Origin: Streptomyces leeuwenhoekii
GTDB taxonomy: Bacteria; Actinomycetota; Actinomycetes; Streptomycetales; Streptomycetaceae
Reading direction: 5' to 3'
Assembly: GCF_001013905.1 (NCBI RefSeq)
Contig: NZ_LN831790.1
Location: forward strand, 2,928,001-2,992,000
Length of the DNA: 64,000 nt
Shown: one piece after another, positions 8,401 through 17,134 of the stretch
How positions within the stretch are numbered: the first letter of the stretch is position 1
Layout of the letters: each line of letters starts with the position of its first letter
Translations under genes and position numbers: made by a program
Notes under the pieces: model-generated
Told to the model about the DNA's origin: nothing
What the model saw: the letters and a program-made list of their open reading frames with translations, nothing else
The model's database searches: none

Positions 8401-10609
8401 GTCACAGGCCAGCCCGACCACAGGGGTCAGCCGCCGGCACGGGCCCATCGTGGAGGGTCTCACCTTCCCCAGCCGATTCGTGGGCGGCCCGATGAAGCCG
8501 CAGGCTGCGGTCGCGAAGACGCCACCGCGCCCACATGGAGAACTGTCCGGTGCCTCGATCAACCACATCTCCAAGCTGGCCTTCGACGTCTGGGAGGACG
8601 CTTCCACCGTCACGCGGCACCAGCGCGCCCAGGCCACCCGAGGGATTCTTCAGTACCTGTCCACCCACCCGGGCCAGACCTGGCAGGAGCGCTGGGACGT
8701 CAGCCCTCTGGGCAAGGGACTGATCAAGGCGAACAGCCTCGGAGCCCGCAGGACGACCGGCCTCGCGATCACCCCCGGGATCCGCACGCTGTTCTGCCTC
8801 CGCGTTGTCCAGCCCACGATGCTCGCCTTCCGGCAGAACCAGCTCAACAACTTCACGCCCCTGTTCATCTCCGCGCAGAACGACCCGCTACTGATCACCT
8901 TCGAGGAGCACATCGCCGCACAGGACCTGCGGCTCAAGCACCAACGGGAGGCCGTGCTCGACATGTGCACCCTCCTCACCTATCAGGGCGTCGCGCTGGC
9001 CGACGTCACGCCAGCGTCGATCCTTCAGTACGCGCACGACAACCGGCTGGCCCGCTGCCGTCTCCAGCCCGGTCAGCCTGCCTCCAACCGCCTGTTCGGG
9101 CACGGAATGTGGACGGCCCTCATCGCCATGGGCCGGTTCCCGACCTCCACGCCGACGACCATGCGGGCGGCGATGATGCGAGGCCAGCGGACCATCGAGG
9201 AGCTCGTCGACCAGTACGGTGTCCGCGACCAGGCCGTCCGGGGTCTGCTGATCGACTACTTCGGTCGGCGTCGCGCCGATCTCGACTACTCCAGCCTGAA
9301 GCAGCTCGCGCTCCTGCTGGTCAAGCACTTCTGGGTGAAGATCAAACAGCTCAACCCCGATCAGCAGGGCCTTCGGATCGCACCGGACCTCTACACACGC
9401 TGGCGCGAGACGATCCGGCTCAAGGACGACGGCACCCACAGGATGGGCCAGGACGACATCGTCATCTCCGTCCGGAGCTTCTATTACGACCTGCACACCT
9501 GGGCTGCTGACGAACCCGAACGTTGGGCGGCCTGGGTCGCACCGTGTCCCGTCCCGCCCGGTGAATTCCACGGCCTGGGCGTCCGCCGGCGGAAGGGCAC
9601 CGAACGCTCCGCGGACCGCACCCGGCAGCGCCAGCCCCTCTTGCCCATCCTGGTCGAGCACGTCGAGTCCCGCTACGACCAAGGCCGGCTCCTGCTCGAA
9701 CGCGCCGACCAAGCCGCCGACGGCGAGGAGTTCAGCCACGCTGGGACCGCCTACCGCCGGGTGATCAGCGAGTCGGATCGCAAGCTTCTCCGGCACGGCG
9801 ACGCCGTACCCACCCGCGTGCTGAACCTGAACTCCGGCGAACTGGTGAACATCGAGGCAGACGAAGAGGCCGCGTTCTGGGACTGGGCGGCGGTGGAGAC
9901 CTTGCGGCACTCCGGCGTCCGCATCGAGGAGATGTGCGAGCTCACCCACCTCAGCATCCGCCAGTATCAGCGCGCGAACGGCGAAGTCATCGCCCTGCTG
10001 GTCATCGCGCCGTCCAAGACCGACCGCGAGCGCGTCATCCCGATGTCGGCCGAACTGTTCCACGTGATCGCCTCGATCATCCGACGCCACGGCCGGCGGG
10101 GAAAGCCGATCCCCCTGGTCAGTCGCTACGACCCGCACGACAAGGTCTGGAGCGCTCCGATGCCCTTCCTCTTCCAACGCCAGAACGGAGCGATCGGATC
10201 GAAGATCTTCAACCCCGGCACCATCCAGCACATGATCAGCCGACGCTGCGAGGACCTGGCCAAGAACCACCCCGGATTCCGCGGCCTGAAGTTCACCCCG
10301 CACGACTTCCGGAGGATCTTCGCCACCGAGCTGGTCAACAGCGGCCTGCCCATCCACATCGGCGCCGCCTTGCTGGGCCACCTCAGCATCCAGACCACGC
10401 GCGGTTACGTCGCCGTCTTCGACGAGGACGTGATCCGCCACTACCAAGCCCACCTCCACCAGCGGCGCCAGATCCGCCCCGCGGACGAATACCGGGACGC
10501 CACCGAGCAGGAATGGACCGAGTTCGAGGAACACTTCGACCGCCGCAAGGTCGAACTGGGCTCCTGCGGACGCCCCTATGGCACTCCCTGCCAGCACGAA
10601 CACGCCCCG
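8393..10609 (+). pseudogene. tnpB1: TnpB1 tyrosine recombinase, 5' part (split by element B)
   Basis: GTG 8,393 overlaps tnpA1 by 8 bp. The long N-terminal region (~480 residues) is followed by the catalytic domain: Arg in SGVRIEEMCELTH, Lys in APSKTDRERVIP, HDFRRIFATE, LLGHLSIQTT and Tyr in RGYVAVF. Coding similarity stops at PCQHEHA (10,606), where element B enters. The missing tail CIRCPMLHVNP continues at 15,493. Joined, the protein has 819 residues, the same as TnpB2. In the disrupted state the frame stays open far into element B by chance. All catalytic residues precede the break, so residual activity is possible but unproven. Confidence 0.8.
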
Positions 10610-10619
10610 TTGACTGAAC
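10604..10619 (+). other. Left end of element B
   Basis: Core GCCCCG then arm TTGACTGAAC. The arm's complement, GTTCAGTCAA, matches the right arm GTTCAGAGAA at 8 of 10 positions. Confidence 0.6.
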
Positions 10620-10685
10620 GAACCCTAGAGATTGCCCAGTTCAGTGGGCGGATGGAGTCATCGAGCACTACGGTCACCGGTCGTG

Positions 10686-11927
10686 ATGAACGATGCTCCC
10701 CGACGGGATTTGGCGGCCCTGGTGGTTCCCCGGTGGGGTCGGCTGGTGGAGACCGGCGACCGGTACGAGCCCTACCGGCTGATCGATCCCGACGGAGCGG
10801 CCGTCGAGGCGGTCGCCGTCTACTTCCAGGAGTTGCTGGCCGCCGGGAAAGCCCCGTCAACGGTTCGTTCCTACGGGATGGATTTGTTGCGGTGGTGGCG
10901 GTTCCTGCAGGCCGTGGACGTTTCCTGGGACCGGGCGACCCGTCGGGAGGCCCGGGACTTCAGCTGCTGGATCCAAGAGACCGTCAAACACAGGAAGATC
11001 AAGGCACAGGGCCCGCGAGCGGTATGGGGAGCCGGTGCCGCGAACCCGGTGACCGGGAAGCCGTCGACCGGATCCGGATACGCTCCGGCCACCGTCGTGC
11101 ACAGCGAGACGGTCCTGCGCCGGTTCTACGATGTGCACCGCGATGCAGGGACCGGCCCGCTGCTCAACCCGTTCCCGCTGGATCTGTCCCGCCGCTCTGG
11201 GCGGGCTCACGCGCACCACAATCCGATGGACGGATGGAGGCCCGAGCGGGTGGGCCGCTATCGGCCGAGCCTGCCGCGGCGGATCCCGCGCTCGATTCCG
11301 GAAGCATGGTTCAACAAGCTGTTCGCGGCGCTGCCCTCCAACCGCGACCGGGCCTTGGTCGCCTTCTGGATCTCCACCGGGGTGCGGGCCTCGGAACTGA
11401 TCGGCATGCGTCAGCGCGATGTCGACCCCGGCCAGCAGTTGATCAGCGTGGTGCGCAAGGGCTCGCGGGCGGTCCAGCAGGTGCCGGCATCGGCGGACGC
11501 ATTCGTATGGCTGCGCCTCTACCAGCAGGAGGTACAAGGCCAGGTTGCACGAGGCCGCACCCAGCCGGTGTGGTGGACACGGCGAGACCCGATCCGACCC
11601 CTGACCTACCACGGTGCCCACCGGATGTTCGAGCGCGTCAACGCCTCGCTCGGCGCCGACTGGACCCTTCACGACCTGCGGCACAGCGCGGCCGCCCGCA
11701 TGGTGCGCGACCCGAAGCTGACGCTGTCCGACGTGCAGTGGGTGCTCGGACACGCTCACCTGTCCGCCACGGAGGTATATCTAACGCCGCACAAGGACGA
11801 GGTCGTGGCCGGCGTGCTTGCGCACCACGCACGCCAGGCCCGCGAGAACATCCAGCCGGCGCCTCCGCCGCCGGCACCGGGCTACGACCCGGCGTCGCTG
11901 GACGTCCTGTTCGGGCGCTCGTCATGA
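10686..11927 (+). CDS. tnpA2: Tyrosine recombinase, TnpA-like, of element B
   Basis: 413 residues from ATG 10,686; GTG at 10,683 is equally possible and no strong ribosome site is seen. Core-binding region AVYFQELLAAGKAPSTVRSY, then catalytic residues: Arg in STGVRASELIG, Lys in VVRKGSRAVQ, HDLRHSAA, LGHAHLSATEVY. It is clearly homologous to TnpA1 but divergent, so A and B are related, not recent copies. Its ATGA junction with tnpB2 indicates coupled translation. Expected to act with TnpB2 on the element B ends. Confidence 0.85.
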   Translation: MNDAPRRDLAALVVPRWGRLVETGDRYEPYRLIDPDGAAVEAVAVYFQELLAAGKAPSTVRSYGMDLLRWWRFLQAVDVSWDRATRREARDFSCWIQETVKHRKIKAQGPRAVWGAGAANPVTGKPSTGSGYAPATVVHSETVLRRFYDVHRDAGTGPLLNPFPLDLSRRSGRAHAHHNPMDGWRPERVGRYRPSLPRRIPRSIPEAWFNKLFAALPSNRDRALVAFWISTGVRASELIGMRQRDVDPGQQLISVVRKGSRAVQQVPASADAFVWLRLYQQEVQGQVARGRTQPVWWTRRDPIRPLTYHGAHRMFERVNASLGADWTLHDLRHSAAARMVRDPKLTLSDVQWVLGHAHLSATEVYLTPHKDEVVAGVLAHHARQARENIQPAPPPPAPGYDPASLDVLFGRSS

Positions 11928-14383
11928 CGGCCGTCGTCAAGCACGCGACGCGCAAGCCGTTGGAGATCACGAACGCGACCGCAGAGCAGGCCCAGGCGCG
12001 GAACAGCCGGCTGCGGGAGCAGTTCCCGGCCCGGACCGCGGAACGGTGGTGGTCGCAGACCGCGCAGTCGTCTGAGGAGACGCTGCGACGCCTGACGGCG
12101 CCGCCGTTCCTCCCCGCGGCGAACGGCACCCGAGCCGGACGCCGCCGCGGGGTGACCAAGCTCCTGCACTGGCTGTCGAGCCAGCCCGGGGATACGTGGC
12201 AGCAGCGCTGGATGGCCACGGGGGCCGAGGACTTGTGCGGAGCCGCCTGGGTCGAGCTCCCACAGCGGTGGCTGAGCGAGCGTGGGCCCTCACCGTCGCA
12301 TGACCGGGAAGACCTGACCTCCGGGCTGCTCATGCTGATCTGCGGAGACGTCATCCGTCCCGCTCTGCCGTGGATGCTCACCCGCACGCACCGGTATCTC
12401 GCCTCCGTGATGGCCGAAGTCCGAGACCCAGACGGATTCGCGCGCCTGCACCAGCTGGCCGCCGCCGGGCCAGCGAGCTCGCGCAAGGACGCCCAGATCG
12501 CCGCGACGCGGATCGCCACCCTGCTGGCCTGCAAGGGCGGACGGATCGGCGACATCACGGTCGGCGACTGCGTGGAGCTCGTCGATACCCAGCGCCGGGT
12601 GCATGCCCGCGGCGGACAGAAGAAGGTCGACTTCTACCTGCGGCTGCGGGCCATGGGCATCCTCCCCGAGGATGCCCCGGCCACGATTCGTGCCTTCGGT
12701 CTCGCCCTGGGCCAGTTGAGCATCGAAGAGCTGGTGGACCGCTACCGGATCCGGTGCCAACCGGTACGCGATGTGATCGTGGACTATCTGCGCGAGCGCC
12801 AGCCATCGCTGGACTTCGCCAGCCTGGACGCGATCTCGCGCACGCTCGCGGGCCTGTTCTGGGCCCGGGTCGAAGTTCTGGCGCCGGGAATCGACTCACT
12901 GCGGCTGCCCCCGGCGGTGGCTCGCGCCTGGAAGGACGACCTGAAGGTCAAGAAGCGCACCGTCGTGGGTCCCGACGGCCAGAGCGTCGAGGTCTCCAGC
13001 CCGCGACTCAACGCCAAGGACGAACTCATGCGCGTCCGAGCGTTCTACCTCGACATCGCACAATGGGCGGCGGAGGAACCGGCCCGCTGGGGGCCATGGG
13101 CCGTGCTCTGTCCGATCGGCGACGACGAGATCCACAAGGCAAAGGAACGCAAGAGACGCAAAGCCCGGATGGATCAGCGCACCCGCGAGAGGCTGCCCGT
13201 CCTCCCCATCCTGGTCAGCACCACCGACCGGCGGCGCTGTGAAGCCGCCGGCCTGCTCCAGGCCGCGGGAGACACCGAGCCCGGAGAGCTGATCCCCGGC
13301 ACCGGCGGGGCCCTGCGCAGGGCCATCGCCCCGAAAGCAGCAGGCCACCTCACGTGGGCCGAAGAGACCTCCAGCGGGCGCCGACGGAACCTGTCCTATG
13401 AAGAAGAGGAAGCCTTCTGGGCGTTCGCCGCGATCGAGGTCCTGCGCCTGACCGGCGTTCGCAACGAGGAACTCCTGGAACTCACGCACCACAGCGTCAC
13501 CCAGTACCGGCTCCCGGCCACCGGCGAGGTCGTCCCGCTGCTGCAGATCGCTCCGTCCAAGACCGACACCGAGCGACTCCTGTTGGTCAGCCCGGAACTC
13601 GCCGACGTCCTCAGCGCCATCATCAGTCGACTGCGCGGCCCCGGCGGGATGGTTCCGCTGGTGGCCGCCTATGACGTCCGCGAGAAGGTCTGGAACCCGC
13701 CGATGCCGCTGCTGTTCCAGCGCGGCATCGGCTCCGAGTACCGCGCTTTCACACCGACCGCGATCCGCAAATTGCTGATCAATGCGCTGGCCGCGACCGG
13801 GCTGACCAACGCCGAAGGTGAGGCACTGTCCTTCTCTCCCCACGACTTTCGAAGGATCTTCGTCACCGACGCCATCATGAACGGACTGCCCCCGCACATT
13901 GCCCAGGTCATCTGCGGTCACAAGAACATCGACACCACGATCGGATACAAGGCGGTCTACCCTGCCGAGACGATCGAGGCCCACCGAGCGTTCATCGCCC
14001 GCCGACGGGCCTCCCGTCCCGGCGAGGAGTACCGGATCCCGACAGAGGAGGAGTGGGACGCCTTCCTCGCCCACTTCGAGAAGCGGAAGGTGTCCATCGG
14101 CACCTGCGCACGCGCCTTCGGATCCCCCTGCATCCATGAGCACGCTTGTGTCAGATGCTCGCTCCTCCGACCTGACCCGGCCCAACGGGCACGGCTTGCC
14201 GAGATCCGCGACAACTTGATCGCCCGAATCGCCGAAGCCGAGACGGAAGGCTGGCTCGGCGAGGTCGAGGGTCTCCAGGTCAGCCTGGCTGGCGCCGAGG
14301 AGAAGCTCCGCCAGCTCGATCTTGGCCACGGGCAGCATACGGCCGTGGACCTTGGCATCCCCACCATGCGTGGTGATCGATGA
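11924..14383 (+). CDS. tnpB2: Tyrosine recombinase, TnpB-like, of element B
   Basis: 819 residues; the ATG overlaps tnpA2 (ATGA). A long N-terminal extension precedes the C-terminal catalytic domain with Arg in LTGVRNEELLELTH, Lys in APSKTDTERLL, HDFRRIFVTD, ICGHKNIDTT and Tyr in IGYKAVYP. The tail contains a CIHEHACVRC cysteine/histidine cluster followed by a helical, coiled-coil-like region (IRDNLIARIAEAETEGWLGE). Equal in length to reconstructed TnpB1. Only about 50 bp separate its stop from the internal right-end-like repeat at 14,433. A separate TnpC gene is not seen; the coiled-coil tail might partly fill that role (speculative). Confidence 0.85.
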   Translation: MTAVVKHATRKPLEITNATAEQAQARNSRLREQFPARTAERWWSQTAQSSEETLRRLTAPPFLPAANGTRAGRRRGVTKLLHWLSSQPGDTWQQRWMATGAEDLCGAAWVELPQRWLSERGPSPSHDREDLTSGLLMLICGDVIRPALPWMLTRTHRYLASVMAEVRDPDGFARLHQLAAAGPASSRKDAQIAATRIATLLACKGGRIGDITVGDCVELVDTQRRVHARGGQKKVDFYLRLRAMGILPEDAPATIRAFGLALGQLSIEELVDRYRIRCQPVRDVIVDYLRERQPSLDFASLDAISRTLAGLFWARVEVLAPGIDSLRLPPAVARAWKDDLKVKKRTVVGPDGQSVEVSSPRLNAKDELMRVRAFYLDIAQWAAEEPARWGPWAVLCPIGDDEIHKAKERKRRKARMDQRTRERLPVLPILVSTTDRRRCEAAGLLQAAGDTEPGELIPGTGGALRRAIAPKAAGHLTWAEETSSGRRRNLSYEEEEAFWAFAAIEVLRLTGVRNEELLELTHHSVTQYRLPATGEVVPLLQIAPSKTDTERLLLVSPELADVLSAIISRLRGPGGMVPLVAAYDVREKVWNPPMPLLFQRGIGSEYRAFTPTAIRKLLINALAATGLTNAEGEALSFSPHDFRRIFVTDAIMNGLPPHIAQVICGHKNIDTTIGYKAVYPAETIEAHRAFIARRRASRPGEEYRIPTEEEWDAFLAHFEKRKVSIGTCARAFGSPCIHEHACVRCSLLRPDPAQRARLAEIRDNLIARIAEAETEGWLGEVEGLQVSLAGAEEKLRQLDLGHGQHTAVDLGIPTMRGDR

Positions 14384-14432
14384 ACCCACGAAGGTGGGGT
14401 GCCGCATGACCCGCAACCAAGATCGAGAACAG

Positions 14433-14451
14433 GTTCAAAGAAGCGTGCATC
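14433..14451 (+). repeat. Internal right-end-like repeat, copy 1
   Basis: GTTCAAAGAAGCGTGCATC matches 15480-15498 at 17 of 19 positions. It consists of an arm-like 10-mer plus a 6-bp core-like GCGTGC. It lies right after tnpB2 and its last two bases overlap the 3' end of the APH-type gene. It may be the former right end of element B. Confidence 0.6.
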
Positions 14452-15346
14452 AAACGCCCTTCAGAACACGATCAAGTGCCGCCCGGCCTGCAGGTCCCCA
14501 GTGCGGCTTGCCGCCGGGAAGGCCCCGATCTCCGTTCTGCCCCATGAGCATCAGGAAGAGGCTCTTCATAGCGGCCAGCCCGCGGGCGCGCTGGATCGCC
14601 GCCTCATCTGCATGCGCGTACATGTCGAAGAACCGTGAGGCCGTGCCCGCGGGCAGCAGCACCCATGCGGCGGCGAGATCCCACGCTGGATCGCCGGCGA
14701 ACATGTCACCGAAGTCGACGATGCCCGAGAGCGTTCCGTCCGAGACGACGACGTTCGCGGGATGGAGGTCGCCGTGGACCCACACTCGCGGGCCCTCCCA
14801 CGCGTGGGCCGCAACGGCGTCGTCCCAGACGGCCCGGACGTCGGCAGCGATGTCGTCGAGGGCAACGGCCTGGAAGAAGTTCTCGAAGCCGTCCGTGCAG
14901 TTCTTGGGATGGGCACCGCGGTCCGTAGAGATCGGCGCCTCGGCGGGCGCCTCCACATGGAGCGCCCGGAGGAAACCCGCCAGCGTGTCGGCCGCGTGGT
15001 TGCCGCGGCTGATCGAGCCGTGGTCCAGCGGCTCGCCGGGAACCCACGTCATCACGGTCCAGTGCTTGGGGAAGCGCTCGGACGGTTCGCCGAACCGCAC
15101 TGGGGTCGGCACCGGGAGCGGCAGGCGTGGGGCCAGCACGGGGAGCCACCGCCGTTCCTTGAGTTGGAGCTCCGGGGTGGGGTCCATGCGCTGCATGCGC
15201 ACGACCAACTCGTCCCCGAGACGCCACATCTGGTTGCCCCACCCGCCCGCCACCTCACGGATGGCCAGCCCGGCAAGGTCTGGATGTTGCTCCTGCAGCA
15301 GGTCGCGGACCAGGTCTGCGGTGATCTCGATCTCGGTGTCGGTCAT
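14450..15346 (-). CDS. Aminoglycoside phosphotransferase-family kinase
   Basis: 298 residues. The C-terminal lobe holds the APH Brenner motif HGDLHPANVVV and the metal-binding IVDFGDMFAGDPAWDLA; the N-lobe has a Gly-rich GGWGNQMWRLGDELVVR. The family uses ATP to phosphorylate small hydroxylated molecules such as aminoglycosides, macrolides or other metabolites. The substrate cannot be read from sequence, so a resistance role is only possible. It is the sole cargo of element B, opposite in strand to the recombinases and bracketed by the 19-bp direct repeats. No promoter was identified upstream of 15,346. Confidence 0.8.
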   Translation of the reverse strand: MTDTEIEITADLVRDLLQEQHPDLAGLAIREVAGGWGNQMWRLGDELVVRMQRMDPTPELQLKERRWLPVLAPRLPLPVPTPVRFGEPSERFPKHWTVMTWVPGEPLDHGSISRGNHAADTLAGFLRALHVEAPAEAPISTDRGAHPKNCTDGFENFFQAVALDDIAADVRAVWDDAVAAHAWEGPRVWVHGDLHPANVVVSDGTLSGIVDFGDMFAGDPAWDLAAAWVLLPAGTASRFFDMYAHADEAAIQRARGLAAMKSLFLMLMGQNGDRGLPGGKPHWGPAGRAALDRVLKGV

Positions 15347-15479
15347 GCGAAGTCACAGTACTGAGGCGGCAGACGGAGCGGGCTCTCGCTCTCCGGAACA
15401 TCTCGCTGTGATCCCTCGGGCATCACCAATTCGGTTTCAGAGAGCTACAGATCAGAGGCTTTGGACAGACCGGCCCCAA

Positions 15480-15498
15480 GTTCAGAGAAGCCTGCATC
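15480..15498 (+). repeat. Right end of element B (repeat copy 2)
   Basis: GTTCAGAGAAGCCTGCATC: arm (15480-15489), core GCCTGC (15490-15495), then tnpB1 coding sequence. Two further TCAGAG copies lie just upstream (near 15,437 and 15,453) and might be accessory binding repeats. Confidence 0.65.
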
Positions 15499-15738
15499 CG
15501 CTGCCCGATGCTCCACGTCAACCCCAAGATGCTGCCCCGCCTCACAGAGCTGGAAGCCGACCTGCTCGACCGTCGGACACGGGCCGAAGCCGAGGGCTGG
15601 GTCGGTGAGGTCGAAGGCATCGACCTCACCCTCACCTTCCTTCGCGCGAAGCGAGACGAGGCCCAGCGCCGGTCACAGCGCCCAGCGGTTGACTTGGGCA
15701 TGCCGCGTCCGAGGACAGCGACAGGGCGTCAGACCTGA
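15490..15738 (+). pseudogene. tnpB1: TnpB1, 3' remainder
   Basis: ACIRCPMLHVNPKMLPRL, then a charged helical stretch (EAEGWVGEVEGIDLTL) ending at TGA 15,736. It aligns by eye with the end of TnpB2 (ACVRCSLLRPDPAQRARL ... EGWLGEVEGLQVSL). It has no start of its own and is the severed tail of tnpB1. Its stop overlaps the 3' end of the convergent methyltransferase by 10 bp. Confidence 0.8.
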
Positions 15739-16382
15739 GCGATCAGCGCGTAGCGGATGTCATCCACCGGTCGGCCCCACAGGTCTGGGGCGTCGCTGAG
15801 ATCTTCCACTCTCATCGACGCCACGAGCGGTTCAACCGCAGCGGCAAGGTCGGCGGGAAGCACTCCGCCGTTCCATGGCAGCGTTTCGGCGCCCGTGACA
15901 TACGGCTCCCCAGACTGCCCTGCCTCCCCCCAGCGCCCTTCGACAAGGAGCAGAGTGCCTCCCGGGCGAAGCCGGGCCACCCACTCACGCAGCGCGTCCT
16001 CAGGAGCCGGGAGGGTCCACAGGAGATGCCGAGCAAGCACCAGATCGAACTGCTCGTCGCCCGTGGGAGGCATAGCGGCGTCCCCGACGACAAAGCGCCC
16101 CGGGAGACCAGCGGTTGACAGCTTTGCCTGAGCCCGCTCAACCATCCTCGCGGACAGGTCGACCCCGGTCACCCGGTGGCCGGCCGCAGCAAGTAGCGCC
16201 GAAAGCGAGCCTGTGCCGCAGCCGATATCCAGGACATCAGCCGGGCCAGGCGGCGCCCACCGCCGCAGCAGCTCGTCCCACGCACGGTGGGTGTGTTCCG
16301 CCCGCAGACCGTGATCCGGCTCTTCGTCGAACGACGGAGCTGCGGCGTCCCAGTAATCGGCAACCTCAGAGGCGTTGATCAT
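15729..16382 (-). CDS. Class I SAM-dependent methyltransferase (217 aa)
   Basis: Starts at ATG 16,382 with a GAGG nine bases upstream; longer in-frame starts lack homology-like sequence. It contains motif I VLDIGCGTGSLSALLAAAG, the acidic loop GVDLS and motif LRPGGTLLLVEG, as in UbiE/Methyltransf_11 small-molecule methyltransferases. The substrate is unknown. It is the cargo gene of element A, on the reverse strand between the end of tnpB1 and the right end, the same position the APH-type gene holds in element B. Confidence 0.75.
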   Translation of the reverse strand: MINASEVADYWDAAAPSFDEEPDHGLRAEHTHRAWDELLRRWAPPGPADVLDIGCGTGSLSALLAAAGHRVTGVDLSARMVERAQAKLSTAGLPGRFVVGDAAMPPTGDEQFDLVLARHLLWTLPAPEDALREWVARLRPGGTLLLVEGRWGEAGQSGEPYVTGAETLPWNGGVLPADLAAAVEPLVASMRVEDLSDAPDLWGRPVDDIRYALIAQV

Positions 16383-16513
16383 GCCTCGCATCCTCGCAGC
16401 ACCCACTGACAGCACCGCGTGCCAGCCAGTCCCCTCAACCACGCCGAACGAGCCAAAGCGCGACAAGACAGGAGAAGGCCATCGATATAACCGCAGCCAT
16501 CCATACGGGTGAA

Positions 16514-16529
16514 GTGCAGAGAAGCACAG
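16514..16529 (+). other. Right end of element A
   Basis: Arm GTGCAGAGAA (16514-16523) plus core GCACAG (16524-16529), directly joined to the 3' half of the PP-loop gene. The arm differs from the element B right arm by one base. Confidence 0.7.
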
Positions 16530-17134
16530 GCGAATATAAAATAAAGCCGATCAAGAAGAAAGTCCGGGATCTCCTCGGTTATCCCTATCCGACGCGCATC
16601 CCGAAGGATGTCTTCGTCGAGCAGTGGGTCGGCATCTCCACGGACGAGTTCCACCGCGCCAAGGACGCCGACGTCCGATACATGCGCAACCGCCACCCGC
16701 TCATCGACCTGAACTGGTCACGCGACAACTGCATCCGCTACCTCACGTCCCTGGGGCTAGCCGATACCCCGAAGTCCAGCTGCCTCGGATGCCCCTTTCA
16801 CGGAAACGCGCAGTGGCGGCACATCCGTGATACCAGCCCGGATGAGTGGCAGGACGTCATGGAATTCGACGCTGCCATCCGGAAGGGAAATGCCCGCGCG
16901 AACGCGAGCGGGAACCGCCTGCTGGGGCAGGCGTTTTTGCACCGGTCCCGGGTTCCGCTCAGCGAAGCGCCCATCGATCACGTCACCGCCGCCGAATGGG
17001 CTGCCCGACAACAGCAACTCGGCGGTCACGCCCCAGTGGTGGAGGAACTGGAGAACGGGGTCGTCGACGGCTGTTCCCCCTGGGCTTGCCGCGGCGCCGA
17101 GCCAGTGCAGGACGACTTCGGGCTGGCCTCGTGA
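16530..17134 (+). pseudogene. PP-loop/PAPS-reductase-like gene, 3' half
   Basis: Continues the protein as GEYKIKPIKKKVRDLLGYPY, IDLNWSRDNCIRYLTSLGL, a C-x-x-C element (SSCLGCPFHGNAQWRHI) and EWQDVMEFDAAIRK. This C-terminal cysteine pair is typical of DndC/PAPS-reductase relatives found in phages and plasmids. A GTGA overlap joins it to the cytosine methyltransferase, so before insertion the two were probably translated together. Confidence 0.75.

Larger units (their letters stand above)
10604..15495 (+). mobile_element. Element B: second dual-recombinase transposon inserted in tnpB1
   Basis: The left border is core GCCCCG (10604-10609) plus arm TTGACTGAAC (10610-10619). The right border is arm GTTCAGAGAA (15480-15489) plus core GCCTGC (15490-15495). 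Excision joining CAC (10,603) to GCC TGC restores the TnpB1 motif HEHA-CIRC in frame. Contents are tnpA2, tnpB2 and a reverse-strand APH-type kinase. The two 6-bp cores differ at three positions, as known for Tn554-like elements, whose core can be carried over from a previous site. A second right-end-like sequence at 14433-14448 means the ancestral element may have ended there. Confidence 0.75.
7133..16529 (+). mobile_element. Element A: Tn554-like dual tyrosine-recombinase transposon carrying a nested element
   Basis: Removing one GCACAG plus the interior (9,391 bp) restores an intact PP-loop gene, which defines both borders to the base. Gene order is tnpA1, tnpB1 (itself interrupted by element B) and a reverse-strand methyltransferase, then the right end. 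A TnpA+TnpB tyrosine-recombinase pair, a 6-bp core and no transposase of DDE type resemble the Tn554 family. A TnpC-like third gene is not visible. Sequence-based borders are strong; the family name is by architecture only. Confidence 0.8.

Noticed and set aside
8372..14383. A single 2,003-codon open frame across both tnpB genes
   Set aside because: Its middle (10,610-11,920) is out of frame with tnpA2 and low in protein-like composition. It is open only because of high GC and because tnpB1 and tnpB2 happen to share a frame.
15508..15738. Independent small gene
   Set aside because: It has no ribosome site and matches the tail of TnpB2; it is the severed 3' end of tnpB1.
7180..16466. The tyrosine recombinases as the integrase of the whole conjugative element
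   Set aside because: They lie inside nested transposon-like elements with their own ends, about 10-19 kb from the tRNA attachment site; an ICE integrase normally adjoins the att site.
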